Source of the DNA: Streptomyces hiroshimensis
GTDB lineage: Bacteria > Actinomycetota > Actinomycetes > Streptomycetales > Streptomycetaceae
Direction: 5' to 3'
DNA length: 64,000 nt
NCBI RefSeq assembly: GCF_014650335.1
Contig: NZ_BMUT01000012.1
Span: 1-64,000, forward strand
The notes below the pieces were generated by a model. That model searched no databases. It worked only from the letters and a program-made list of their open reading frames with translations, and had not been told where the DNA came from. Positions 1-11,476 of this stretch are shown one piece after another. Both the position numbers and the translations under genes were made by a program. The first letter of the stretch is position 1. Each line of letters opens with the position of its first letter.

Positions 1-55
1 TCTTGTCGGGGTGACCCTCGGTCACGGACTCCGAGGTGAACAGGCGGCGGGACAC
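1..55 (-). CDS. metK: S-adenosylmethionine synthetase, 5' end only
   Basis: Only the first 18 codons lie in the window; the rest runs off the left edge. The GTG start at 55 is followed by residues SRRLFTSESVTEGHPDK, the hallmark amino terminus of methionine adenosyltransferase, with the ATP-binding GHPDK motif. The enzyme makes S-adenosylmethionine from methionine and ATP. A purine-rich CAGGGAG lies just upstream of the start. It follows coaBC on the same strand after about 175 bases, so it may share its transcript or have its own promoter. Confidence 0.93.
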   Translation of the reverse strand, partial: MSRRLFTSESVTEGHPDK

Positions 56-230
56 ATCGCTCCCTGGGGTTGCAGCGGCTGCTGGCTGATCATTGACGGA
101 CCCGGCCGAGAGCTGCGCTCGACGCGGGGTCCTAGGTCAGTTTATCCGGCGTTCTCGTGGTTGGGGCATCCTGTCTCGTATCACCGCCCCGGTGACCTGC
201 GACACCCGTGCACTCCGGCGCGCAAATCGC
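56..230. other. coaBC-metK intergenic region
   Basis: This 175-base gap separates the coaBC stop from metK. It holds a weak nested hairpin, with outer arms GGACCC (98-103) and GGGTCC (127-132) and an inner GAGC/GCTC stem (110-120), which could be a partial terminator or a leader structure. On minus it contains a TAAACT that could be a -10 box but has no good -35 partner. I saw no SAM-riboswitch core. Confidence 0.4.
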
Positions 231-1439
231 TCACGCAAAGCGCCGGACGACCAGGTCCCAGACGGTGTCCGCGAGGTCGTCCTTGGGACCGTAGGGAACG
301 GGCGTCTCAGAGCCGTCAGGGGCCAGGACGACGGCTTCGTTCGCTTCCGAACCGAAGGTCTTCCGCTCCCCCACCTCATTGACAACCAGCAGGTCACAGC
401 CCTTGCGGGCGAGCTTGGCGCGACCGTTGGCGAGGACGTCGTCGGTCTCCGCGGCGAAGCCCACGACGACCTGCCCGGGGCGCGGCCGGCTCCCGGAGAG
501 CTCGGCGAGGACGTCGGGGTTCCGGACGAGCTCGACGGGCGCCGGCTCCTCGCCGTCCTTCTTCTTGATTTTGCCCTCGGCGTAGCGCGCAGGGCGGAAA
601 TCGGCCACGGCGGCGGCCATGACGACGGCGTCGGCGTCCGCGGCGGCCTTCAGCACGGCCTCCCGCAGCTGGACGGCCGTGCCCACGTGTATGACGTCGG
701 CCCCGGCCGGATCGGCCAGCTCGCTGTTGGCGGCGACGAGCGTGACCCGGGCGCCGCGCGCGACGGCGGTGCGGGCCAGGGCGTAGCCCTGCTTGCCGGA
801 GGAGCGGTTGCCGAGGAAGCGCACGGGGTCGAGCGGCTCGCGGGTGCCTCCGGCGCTGATGACCACGTGACGGCCGGCGAGGTCGGCGGCCGGGCCCTGG
901 GGCCCGCGGGCCAGTACCCGGCGGCAGACCTCGAAGATCTCCTCGGGGTCGGGGAGGCGGCCCTTGCCGGTGTCGACGCCGGTGAGGCGGCCCACGGCGG
1001 GCTCGATGACGATAGCGCCGCGGCGGCGCAGCGTCGCCACGTTCTCCTGGGTGGCCGGGTTCTCCCACATCTCGGTGTGCATGGCGGGGGCGAAGACGAC
1101 CGGGCAGCGGGCGGTGAGCAGCGTATTGGTCAGCAGGTCGTCGGCGAGGCCGTGGGCGGCCTTGGCCAGCATGTCGGCGGTGGCGGGTGCGACGACGACG
1201 AGGCGGGCCTCCTGGCCGATGCGCACGTGGGGCACCTCGTGGACGCTCTCCCACACCTCGGTGCCCGCGGGGTGGCCGGACAGGGCCGACCAGGTCGCCT
1301 CGCCGACGAAGTGCAGGGCCGAGGCCGTGGGCACCACCCGGACGTCATGGCCGGACTCGGTGAGCCGGCGCAGCAGCTCGCACGCCTTGTAGGCGGCGAT
1401 CCCGCCGCTGACCCCCAGGACGACCTTGGGCTTGTCCAT
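231..1439 (-). CDS. coaBC: Bifunctional phosphopantothenoylcysteine decarboxylase/phosphopantothenate-cysteine ligase
   Basis: This 402-residue Dfp/CoaBC protein catalyses two steps from phosphopantothenate to phosphopantetheine in coenzyme A synthesis. The amino-terminal flavoprotein half (about 1-185) starts VVLGVSGGIAAYK, has the presumed active His in PHVRIG, and carries PAMHTEMW, the actinobacterial version of the PAMN motif. The carboxy half (about 190-402) has the CoaB nucleotide-binding pattern ISAGGTREPLDPVR and SSGKQG. The ATG at 1439 is chosen over an in-frame ATG 42 bases upstream because GGGGAGA sits directly ahead of it and homologues begin at MDKPKVV. It follows rpoZ across a strong hairpin. 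Confidence 0.96.
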   Translation of the reverse strand: MDKPKVVLGVSGGIAAYKACELLRRLTESGHDVRVVPTASALHFVGEATWSALSGHPAGTEVWESVHEVPHVRIGQEARLVVVAPATADMLAKAAHGLADDLLTNTLLTARCPVVFAPAMHTEMWENPATQENVATLRRRGAIVIEPAVGRLTGVDTGKGRLPDPEEIFEVCRRVLARGPQGPAADLAGRHVVISAGGTREPLDPVRFLGNRSSGKQGYALARTAVARGARVTLVAANSELADPAGADVIHVGTAVQLREAVLKAAADADAVVMAAAVADFRPARYAEGKIKKKDGEEPAPVELVRNPDVLAELSGSRPRPGQVVVGFAAETDDVLANGRAKLARKGCDLLVVNEVGERKTFGSEANEAVVLAPDGSETPVPYGPKDDLADTVWDLVVRRFA

Positions 1440-1485
1440 CGCTCGCTGTCTCCCCATCCATCGGTTGCGTACAGGTCCCATGACA

Positions 1486-1524
1486 CACCAAGGGTCCGGC
1501 AGCCGCGCTGCCGGACCCTTGGTG
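1486..1524 (-). terminator. Hairpin between rpoZ and coaBC
   Basis: Perfect 17-base arms (1486-1502 and 1508-1524, CACCAAGGGTCCGGCAG and its complement) enclose a 5-base loop. It sits just after the rpoZ stop and before coaBC, so it should end or attenuate rpoZ transcription. There is no long T-run, as usual for this GC class. Confidence 0.8.
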
Positions 1525-1549
1525 ACGAAAACGACGAAAAACGCCGTGC

Positions 1550-1822
1550 TTACTGCGCCGGGGCCTCGATGGCCTCGGAGGTCAGCAGGCCCGCGTTGAT
1601 CTCGCGGAGCGCGATGGAGAGCGGCTTCTCGTGGACGTGGGTGTCCACCAGCGGGCCGACGTACTCCAGCAGGCCCTCGCCGAGCTGCGAGTAGTACGCG
1701 TTGATCTGACGGGCGCGCTTGGCGGCGTAGATCACCAGGCTGTACTTCGAGTCGGTTGCCTCGAGCAGCTCATCAATCGGCGGGTTGATGATGCCCTCGG
1801 GCGCGGTGATAGAAGAGGACAC
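1550..1822 (-). CDS. rpoZ: RNA polymerase omega subunit
   Basis: This 90-residue protein is the omega subunit, which helps assemble and stabilise RNA polymerase by clamping the beta' subunit. It contains the conserved IINPPIDELLEATDSKYSL and AAKRARQINAYY segments of actinobacterial omega. The GTG start at 1822 gives the usual family length and the expected SSSITAPEG amino terminus; the open frame upstream adds 13 residues unlike the family. It is 35 bases downstream of gmk, the conserved gmk-rpoZ pairing. Confidence 0.96.
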   Translation of the reverse strand: MSSSITAPEGIINPPIDELLEATDSKYSLVIYAAKRARQINAYYSQLGEGLLEYVGPLVDTHVHEKPLSIALREINAGLLTSEAIEAPAQ

Positions 1823-1857
1823 TCTCTGCCTTCCGAAGGGGGGGTGAAGAAAGATGG

Positions 1858-2448
1858 TCAACGGAGCAAGGCTAGCAGTTCACGCGCAACGTCCTCGACG
1901 GAGGTGTTGACCAGCGTGACGTCGAACTCCGACTCCGCGGCGAGCTCGACCTTGGCCACCGCGAGGCGGCGCTCGATCACCTCGGGCGACTCGGTGCCCC
2001 GGCCGGTGAGCCGGCGGACCAGCTCGTCCCAGCTCGGAGGCGCCAGGAAGACCAGCTGAGCCTCCGGCATGGTCTCACGGACCTGCCGGGCGCCCTGGAG
2101 GTCGATCTCCAGCAGCACCGGCTCGCCGGCCTCCAGGCGGTCGAGGACCGCCTGGCGCGGCGTGCCGTAGCGGTTGCCGGCGAACTCGGCCCATTCCAGC
2201 AGCTCACCGTTGGCGATGAGCTTGTCGAACTCCTCGTCGTCGACGAAGAAGTACTGGACACCGTCCTGCTCGCCGGGGCGCGGCTTGCGGGTGGTGGCCG
2301 AGACCGAGAGCCACACCTCGGGGTGCGCCTTGCGCATATGGGCGACGACCGTGCTCTTGCCGACCCCGGAGGGGCCGGAGAGCACGGTCAGCCGCGGTTG
2401 TCTGGCCGGGGATACGGGGGACGTCCCCCGGGAGACTGCAGTACTCAT
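1858..2448 (-). CDS. gmk: Guanylate kinase
   Basis: This 196-residue enzyme phosphorylates GMP to GDP with ATP, feeding GTP, dGTP and (p)ppGpp pools. The P-loop GPSGVGKST is at residues 25-33, followed by TTRKPRPGEQDGVQYFF (GMP binding) and EIDLQGARQV. About 17 extra residues precede the core, including a stretch encoded by a perfect 16-base palindrome (2415-2430). It lies between the sIHF gene and rpoZ on minus, an arrangement common in actinobacteria. Confidence 0.96.
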   Translation of the reverse strand: MSTAVSRGTSPVSPARQPRLTVLSGPSGVGKSTVVAHMRKAHPEVWLSVSATTRKPRPGEQDGVQYFFVDDEEFDKLIANGELLEWAEFAGNRYGTPRQAVLDRLEAGEPVLLEIDLQGARQVRETMPEAQLVFLAPPSWDELVRRLTGRGTESPEVIERRLAVAKVELAAESEFDVTLVNTSVEDVARELLALLR

Positions 2449-2486
2449 GCAGCGATTATCCCGGTTCGCGGGAGTGCCTGGGAACG

Positions 2487-2810
2487 TCAGGCGGCCTTGC
2501 CGCCGAACTCACGCTCCAGCGATGCGATCTGGTTCGAGCCGAGCCCGCGCACACGACGGCTCTCGGAGATCCCGAGCCGCTCCATGATCTGCTTGGCGCG
2601 GACCTTGCCCACGCCCGGCAGGCTCTCCAGGAGTGCGCTGACCTTCATCTTGCCGATCACTTCGTTCGTCTGGCCCTGCGCGATGACATCGTGCAGCGAG
2701 GCACCGGAGTGCTTGAGCCGATTCTTGACCTCGGCGCGCTCCCGGCGAGCCGCGGCGGCCTTTTCGAGCGCGGCAGCGCGCTGTTCAGGGGTAAGGGGCG
2801 GAAGAGCCAC
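2487..2810 (-). CDS. ihf: Actinobacterial integration host factor sIHF
   Basis: This 107-residue basic protein matches the Streptomyces/mycobacterial IHF family, a nucleoid DNA-binding protein affecting supercoiling, development and antibiotic production and unrelated to the two-subunit IHF of proteobacteria. The amino-terminal helix (about 1-40) is rich in Arg and Ala. The helix-hairpin-helix DNA contact SLPGVGKVRAKQIMERLGI spans about 63-81. The start is GTG at 2810 with GAGGTGA upstream. A promoter candidate precedes it and a terminator separates it from pyrF, so it is probably transcribed on its own. Confidence 0.94.
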   Translation of the reverse strand: MALPPLTPEQRAAALEKAAAARRERAEVKNRLKHSGASLHDVIAQGQTNEVIGKMKVSALLESLPGVGKVRAKQIMERLGISESRRVRGLGSNQIASLEREFGGKAA

Positions 2811-2858
2811 GCCTACGTCACCTCGGATATCGAACTGTCGGATAACGGACCGGTGAGG

Positions 2859-2887
2859 AACCTAGTCGGCCCACACCTGCGGAGCAA
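2859..2887 (-). promoter_or_regulatory. Candidate housekeeping promoter of the sIHF gene
   Basis: On minus, TTGCTC (2887-2882) and TAGGTT (2864-2859) are 17 bases apart, close to the Streptomyces HrdB pattern TTGACN-N17-TAGRNT. Transcription would start near 2852, giving a leader of about 42 bases to the GTG at 2810. Inferred from sequence only. Confidence 0.5.
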
Positions 2888-2960
2888 CGAGCAACGCGCT
2901 TGCACGTTCGCTCTCGTCGGAGACTAGCGGCCGATTCCGCTCCAGTCAGCGAGAACAAGC

Positions 2961-2998
2961 GAAAAGTCCTGGTCAGACTCGCTCGACCAGGACTTTTC
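2961..2998 (-). terminator. Terminator after pyrF
   Basis: Perfect 14-base arms GAAAAGTCCTGGTC (2961-2974) and complement (2985-2998) enclose a 10-base loop. The stem base is AT-rich, so on minus the 3' arm ends in TTTTC, close to a classical intrinsic terminator. It lies 88 bases past the pyrF stop and closes the pyr operon. Confidence 0.8.
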
Positions 2999-3086
2999 CG
3001 GACATATGGACCAACAATTTTGACGCTTCCGCGGCAGGCCCTCCGCGCGGCGGGCCCCCGGCGGACCCCCGGCGGCCGTCCGGCGG

Positions 3087-3953
3087 CTATCCGGCCGCCG
3101 GATCCGCGGCGCTCACGGCCTCCCGGACCTCGGCGGCGAACCGCTCGGCGCTCGCCCGCAGCGCCGCTGCGTCCGGTCCGTGCCGGAGCACGCCCCGGCT
3201 GACGTTCGGCACCACGTCGCGCACGGCCGCGCCGAAGACCTTGGGCAGGTCGGCGGCGGTCGCGCCCTGCGCACCGATGCCGGGCGCGAGCAGCGGGCCG
3301 TTGATGTCCAGGTCCGCGCGCGCCGCGCCGAGCGAGCCTCCCAGGGTGGCGCCGACGACCGCGCCGTACGAGCCCATGGGCGCGGCGTCCGCGTTCTCCG
3401 CCCGCAGGTGGTCCAGCATGGTCGCGGCCACGCTCACGCCGTCCGCGCGGACGGCGTGCTGCACCTCGGCGCCCTCCGGGTTCGAGGTGAGGGCCAGGAC
3501 GAAGACGCCGGTGCCGCTCTCGCGCGCCAGGTCCAGCGCAGGGCGCAGCGAGCCGTAGCCGAGGTACGGGCTCACTGTCACGGCGTCGGAGAAGAGCGGC
3601 GAGGCCGGGTCGAGGTAGGTGGCGGCGTAGGCGGCCATGGTGGAGCCGATGTCGCCGCGCTTGGCGTCCATCAGGACCAGCGCGCCGGCCTCGCGGGAGT
3701 CGGCGACGGCCTGCTCCAGGACGGCGATGCCGCGCGAGCCGAAGCGCTCGAAGAAGGCGGACTGGGGCTTGAGGACCGCGACGCGGTCGGCCAGCGCCTC
3801 GACCACGGTGCGGGTGAACCGCTCCAGGCCGTCGATGGTGTCGGGGAGGCCCCAGTCGGCGAGCAGCGACGCGTGCGGGTCGATGCCGACGCAGAGGGGG
3901 CCGCGCGTGTCCATGGCGCGGCGCAGGCGGGCGCCGAAGGGTTCGAGGGTCAT
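3087..3953 (-). CDS. pyrF: Orotidine 5'-phosphate decarboxylase
   Basis: This 288-residue enzyme converts OMP to UMP, the last step of de novo UMP synthesis. It is the longer actinobacterial/myxobacterial type: CVGIDPH near residue 21 and the catalytic DAKRGD pattern (D96, K98, D101). The ATG at 3953 overlaps the pyrD stop in an ATGA, giving translational coupling, and homologues begin at MTLEPFGARL. A strong hairpin follows. It is the terminal pyr gene of the operon. Confidence 0.96.
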   Translation of the reverse strand: MTLEPFGARLRRAMDTRGPLCVGIDPHASLLADWGLPDTIDGLERFTRTVVEALADRVAVLKPQSAFFERFGSRGIAVLEQAVADSREAGALVLMDAKRGDIGSTMAAYAATYLDPASPLFSDAVTVSPYLGYGSLRPALDLARESGTGVFVLALTSNPEGAEVQHAVRADGVSVAATMLDHLRAENADAAPMGSYGAVVGATLGGSLGAARADLDINGPLLAPGIGAQGATAADLPKVFGAAVRDVVPNVSRGVLRHGPDAAALRASAERFAAEVREAVSAADPAAG

Positions 3954-5083
3954 GCGGCTGCCTTCTTCCGGGTCTCGGCGCCGACCGCGTCGGCGAGCGT
4001 GGCGTACGGGCTGGCCGCGAGGCGCTCCGCCAGGCCCCGGTGGAGCTTGCGGCACCAGAACGGGCCCTCGTAGATGAAGGCGCTGTAGCCCTGGACGAGC
4101 GTGGCGCCCGCCAGGATGCGCTCCCAGGCGTCGTCGGCGGTCTCGATGCCCCCGACACCCACAAGGGTGATCCGGTCGCCCACGCGCGCGTACAGGCGGC
4201 TCAGGACCTCCAGCGAGCGGGCCTTGAGGGGGGCGCCGGACAGGCCGCCGGCCCCGATGGCCTCGACGGTGCGCTTCGGGGTCGTCAGGCCCAGCCCGTC
4301 GCGGGCGATCGTGGTGTTGGTGGCGATGATGCCGTCCAGGCCCAGCTCGACGGCCAGGTCGGCGACGGCGTCGACGTCCTCGTCGGCCAGGTCGGGGGCG
4401 ATCTTCACCAGCAGCGGCACGCGGCGCGAGGTGACCGTGCGGTCGGCGGCCTCGCGGACGGCGGCGAGCAGCGGCCGCAGCGCCTCGGTGGCCTGCAGGT
4501 TGCGCAGCCCGGGCGTGTTGGGCGAGGAGACGTTGACGACGAGGTAGTCGGCGTGGGCGGCCAGGCGCTCGGTGGAGGTGACGTAGTCGGCGACGGCCTC
4601 GGCCTCCGGCACGATCTTCGTCTTGCCGATGTTGACGCCCACCGTCGTCCTGCTGTGCTTTTCACCGAGGGCGGCCTTCCGAGCGGCCAGGCGCGCCGCC
4701 ACGGCCTCGGAGCCGTCGTTGTTGAAGCCCATGCGGTTGACGAGCGCGCGGTCCGCGACGAGGCGGAAGAGGCGCTTCTTGGGGTTGCCGGGCTGCGGCT
4801 GGGCGGTGACGGTGCCGATCTCGACGTGGTCGAAGCCGAGCATGGTCATGCCGTCGATGGCGGAGGCGTTCTTGTCGAAGCCGGCGGCGAGCCCGAAGGG
4901 GCCGTGCATGCGCAGGCCGAGCGCCTCGGTGCGCAGCGCCTTGTGGCGGGGGGCGAGGACGGCCGCGACGAAGGTGCGCAGGACCGGCACGCGGGCCGCG
5001 GCGCGGATCCAGGCGAAGGCGAGGTGGTGGGCCTTCTCGGGGTCCATCCGCTTGAAGATCAGGTCGAAGAAGAGGCGGTACAT
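3950..5083 (-). CDS. pyrD: Dihydroorotate dehydrogenase (quinone), class 2
   Basis: This 377-residue flavoenzyme oxidises dihydroorotate to orotate and passes electrons to the quinone pool at the inner face of the membrane. The amino-terminal amphipathic helices (MYRLFFDLIFKRMDPEKAHH) mark the membrane-associated class 2. The core has GLAAGFDKNA and the catalytic Ser segment NVSSPNTPGLRNLQ. The ATG at 5083 is preferred over an upstream in-frame start because GGAAGG precedes it. It overlaps pyrF by 4 bases, and a hairpin lies between it and carB. Confidence 0.96.
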   Translation of the reverse strand: MYRLFFDLIFKRMDPEKAHHLAFAWIRAAARVPVLRTFVAAVLAPRHKALRTEALGLRMHGPFGLAAGFDKNASAIDGMTMLGFDHVEIGTVTAQPQPGNPKKRLFRLVADRALVNRMGFNNDGSEAVAARLAARKAALGEKHSRTTVGVNIGKTKIVPEAEAVADYVTSTERLAAHADYLVVNVSSPNTPGLRNLQATEALRPLLAAVREAADRTVTSRRVPLLVKIAPDLADEDVDAVADLAVELGLDGIIATNTTIARDGLGLTTPKRTVEAIGAGGLSGAPLKARSLEVLSRLYARVGDRITLVGVGGIETADDAWERILAGATLVQGYSAFIYEGPFWCRKLHRGLAERLAASPYATLADAVGAETRKKAAA

Positions 5084-5122
5084 GGCGGGCCTTCCGGGGC
5101 GGGAGGGGCGGACGGGTCGCAT

Positions 5123-5156
5123 GCCGAGGGGGACACCTTCCGGTGTCCCCCTCGGC
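5123..5156 (-). terminator. Hairpin between carB and pyrD
   Basis: Perfect 15-base arms GCCGAGGGGGACACC (5123-5137) and complement (5142-5156) with a 4-base loop lie 10 bases past the carB stop. It could attenuate transcription into pyrD-pyrF rather than end the operon, since no obvious promoter for pyrD was seen. Confidence 0.7.
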
Positions 5157-5165
5157 CCGGGAGCC

Positions 5166-8469
<3,304 letters not shown>

Positions 8470-8477
<8 letters not shown>

Positions 8478-9612
8478 GCTGGCCCTCCATCAGGGAGACG
8501 AAGCGGTCGAACAGGTACGCGGCGTCGTGCGGGCCTGCGGCTGCCTCGGGGTGGTACTGGACGCTGAATGCCGGCTGGTCGAGCAACTGGAGGCCTTCCA
8601 CCACGTCGTCGTTCAGACACACGTGGGAGACCTCCACCCGGCCGTACGGCGTGTCGGTCGCCCGGTCGAGCGGGGCGTCGACGGCGAAGCCGTGGTTGTG
8701 CGCGGTGACCTCGACCTTGCCGGTCGTACGGTCCTGCACCGGCTGGTTGATGCCTCGGTGGCCGTACTTCAGCTTGTACGTGCCGAAGCCGAGCGCGCGG
8801 CCGAGGATCTGGTTGCCGAAGCAGATGCCGAACAGCGGCGTCTTGCGGGAGAGGACCTCGCGCATGACGGCGACCGGGTGGTCGGCGGTGGACGGGTCGC
8901 CCGGGCCGTTGGAGAAGAACACGCCGTCGGGGTTCACGGCGTAGACGTCCTCGGCGGTGGCCGTGGCCGGCAGGACGTGCACCTCGATGCCGCGCTCGGC
9001 CATCCGGTGCGGGGTCATGCCCTTGATGCCCAGGTCGACCGCGGCGACGGTGAACTTCTTCTCACCGATCGCGGGGACGACGTAGGTCTCCTTGGTGGCG
9101 ACCTCGGCGGAGAGGTCGGCGCCCTTCATCTCGGGGGCCTGGCGCACCTCGGCGAGCATCGTGCCCTCGTCGGGCAGGGAGTGCCCGGAGAAGATGCCGA
9201 CGCGCATGGCGCCGCGCTCGCGCAGGTGGCGGGTGAGGGCGCGGGTGTCGATGTCGCAGATGCCGACGACGCCCTGCTTGGCCAGCTCCTCGTCCAGGGA
9301 GCGGCGCGAGCGCCAGTTGGACGGGACGCGGGCGGGGTCGCGCACCACGTAGCCCGCGACCCAGATGCGCGCGGACTCGGGGTCCTCGTCGTTGACGCCG
9401 GTGTTGCCGACGTGCGGGGCGGTCATCACGACCACCTGGCGGTGGTACGAGGGGTCGGTCAGGGTCTCCTGGTAGCCGGTCATGCCGGTGGAGAACACGG
9501 CCTCGCCGAAGGTCTCCCCCACGGCCCCGTAGGCCCGGCCGCGGAAGATCCGGCCGTCCTCCAGGACGAGTACGGCGGGGATCTTGGCAGTCCCCCTGGT
9601 GGAGGTCGTCAT
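8470..9612 (-). CDS. carA: Carbamoyl-phosphate synthase, small (glutaminase) subunit
   Basis: This 380-residue subunit hydrolyses glutamine and channels ammonia to CarB. The class I amidotransferase nucleophile is Cys264 in FGICFGNQILGRALG, and the His/Glu partners lie in QYHPEAAAGPHD. The amino half is the CarA-specific domain (LVLEDGRIFRGRAYG). The ATG at 9612 overlaps the upstream membrane-protein stop in an ATGA; a longer open frame upstream is only the out-of-frame shadow of that gene. Confidence 0.97.
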
Positions 9613-10190
9613 CGTGCGCCTTCCGTGTCGCTGTTCAGGTGGTGCAGGTGGGTGAGGGCCTCGACCCAGGCGGAGTGCTCGGCCGCCTGGTCGGAGCGGA
9701 AACCGGAATCGATCTCGCGGTCCCCGTGCACCCAGGTGATCACCAGCAGGCCGCCCTCGGTGAGGACCTTGCCGGCGATGCCCTTGTCGAGCCGGGCGCC
9801 GCGCACCCGGTCGGCGGGGATGAAGAAGTCCTGGGCCCCGGGGCGCACGACGGTGACGCCCTGGTCCGTCAGGGTGAGCTCGGCCCGGCTGCGGGTGCCG
9901 AGGCCGTGCGCGACGATGCGGTCGAGCCACTGGCCGGCCGTGGTGGAGCCGTGGTAGCGGCCCTCCATGGTGAGCGTGGGCTCACCCGCGTCGGCGGGGA
10001 CGGCGGGCAGCTCGGGCAGGTCGCCCTGGAGCGCGCCGCGCCACTTCCAGCCCTCGCGCATCAGCCAGTAGACGAGCGCGATGAAGAGCAGCAGTCCCAC
10101 GACCCAGCCGATGCGTGCGGCCCAGTCGGTGACGTCGGCAGACTTCTGCTCGGCCGCCAGGTTGATCAGTGCAGATGGTGCTGATGTCAC
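9609..10190 (-). CDS. Membrane-anchored PH-like protein inside the pyr operon
   Basis: This 193-residue protein of unknown function has one transmembrane segment (about 29-46, WVVGLLLFIALVYWLM) followed by a short cytosolic tail. The soluble part, after a Pro-rich hinge, resembles the bacterial PH-like domain family found in this position: an all-beta pattern with ELTLTDQGVTVVRPG and FFIPADRVRGARLDKG. Its GTG start overlaps the pyrC stop and its stop overlaps the carA start, so it is translated within the pyr chain. Related genes occupy the same place in other actinobacteria, as I recall, which suggests a link to pyrimidine enzymes at the membrane; this is inference. Confidence 0.75.
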   Translation of the reverse strand: MTSAPSALINLAAEQKSADVTDWAARIGWVVGLLLFIALVYWLMREGWKWRGALQGDLPELPAVPADAGEPTLTMEGRYHGSTTAGQWLDRIVAHGLGTRSRAELTLTDQGVTVVRPGAQDFFIPADRVRGARLDKGIAGKVLTEGGLLVITWVHGDREIDSGFRSDQAAEHSAWVEALTHLHHLNSDTEGAR

Positions 10191-11476
10191 GCGAGTTTCC
10201 CGTCCACGACCGTAGCCCGGCCCCGCAGGAAGGTGTGGGTGACGCGACCCGGCAGCTCGCGGCCCTCGTAGGGGGTGTTGCGGCTGCGGGAGGCGAAGCC
10301 CGCGGGGTCCACGACACCACGGTAAGCGGAATCGACCAGGGTGAGGTTGGCGGGCTCACCGGCGGCGATCGGCCGGCCGTGCCCGGCGAGGCTGCCGATG
10401 CGGGCGGGCTTGAACGACATGCGCTCGGCGACGCCGGCCCAGTCCAGCAGCCCGGTCTCGACCATCGTGTGCTGGACGACGGACAGCGCGGTCTCCAGGC
10501 CCACCATGCCCATGGCGGCCGCGGCCCACTCGCAGTCCTTGTCCTCGTGCGGGTGCGGAGCGTGGTCGGTGGCGACGATGTCGATCGTGCCGTCCGCCAG
10601 GGCCTCGCGCAGCGCCATCACGTCGCGCTCGGTGCGCAGCGGCGGGTTCACCTTGTAGACGGGGTTGTACGACCGCACCAGCTCGTCGGTGAGGAGCAGG
10701 TGGTGCGGGGTGACCTCGGCGGTGACGTCGATGCCGCGCGACTTGGCCCAGCGGACGATCTCGACGGAGCCGGCCGTGGACAGGTGGCAGATGTGCACCC
10801 GGGAGCCGACGTGCTCGGCGAGCAGGACGTCGCGGGCGATGACCGACTCCTCGGCGACGGCCGGCCAGCCGCCCAGACCGAGCTCGGCGGAGACGACGCC
10901 CTCGTTCATCTGGGCGCCCTCGGTGAGGCGGGGCTCCTGCGCGTGCTGGGCGACGACGCCGCCGAAGGCCTTCACGTACTCCAGCGCGCGGCGCATGATC
11001 ACGGCGTCGTCGACGCACTTGCCGTCGTCGGAGAAGACGGTGACGCCGGCGGCGGACTCGTGCATGGCGCCCAGCTCGGAGAGCTGCTTGCCCTCCAGGC
11101 CGACGGTGACGGCGCCGATGGGCTGCACGTCGCAGTAGCCGGACTCCTTGCCCAGGCGCCAGACCTGCTCGACGACGCCGGCGGTGTCGGCGACGGGGAA
11201 GGTGTTGGCCATGGCGAAGACGGCCGTGTAGCCGCCGCTCGCGGCCGCCCGGGTGCCGGTCAGGACCGTCTCGGAGTCCTCGCGGCCGGGCTCGCGCAGG
11301 TGGGTGTGGAGGTCGACCAGACCGGGCAGCAGGATCTTGCCGCCGGCCTCGATCACCTGGGCGCCCTCGGGGGCGGTCAGGCCCGTGCCGACCTCGGCGA
11401 TGGTCTCGCCGTCGATCAGGACGTCCTGGGGCTCGCCGCCGAGGACCTTCGCACCGCGGATCAGGATCTTGGTCAT
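10187..11476 (-). CDS. pyrC: Dihydroorotase
   Basis: This 429-residue amidohydrolase cyclises carbamoyl-aspartate to dihydroorotate. It is the class I type with the zinc-binding DLHTHLREPG motif near residue 60 and the catalytic ATDHAPHPHEDK segment near residue 307. The ATG at 11476 shares one base with the pyrB TAA stop (TAATG), and its stop overlaps the next start. Family length is normal. Confidence 0.96.
   Translation of the reverse strand: MTKILIRGAKVLGGEPQDVLIDGETIAEVGTGLTAPEGAQVIEAGGKILLPGLVDLHTHLREPGREDSETVLTGTRAAASGGYTAVFAMANTFPVADTAGVVEQVWRLGKESGYCDVQPIGAVTVGLEGKQLSELGAMHESAAGVTVFSDDGKCVDDAVIMRRALEYVKAFGGVVAQHAQEPRLTEGAQMNEGVVSAELGLGGWPAVAEESVIARDVLLAEHVGSRVHICHLSTAGSVEIVRWAKSRGIDVTAEVTPHHLLLTDELVRSYNPVYKVNPPLRTERDVMALREALADGTIDIVATDHAPHPHEDKDCEWAAAAMGMVGLETALSVVQHTMVETGLLDWAGVAERMSFKPARIGSLAGHGRPIAAGEPANLTLVDSAYRGVVDPAGFASRSRNTPYEGRELPGRVTHTFLRGRATVVDGKLA

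Noticed and set aside
56..230. SAM riboswitch ahead of metK
   Set aside because: No conserved S-box or SAM-II core was seen, only a weak hairpin.
93..1694. 533-codon plus open frame over coaBC
   Set aside because: Antisense of coaBC with no recognisable domain.
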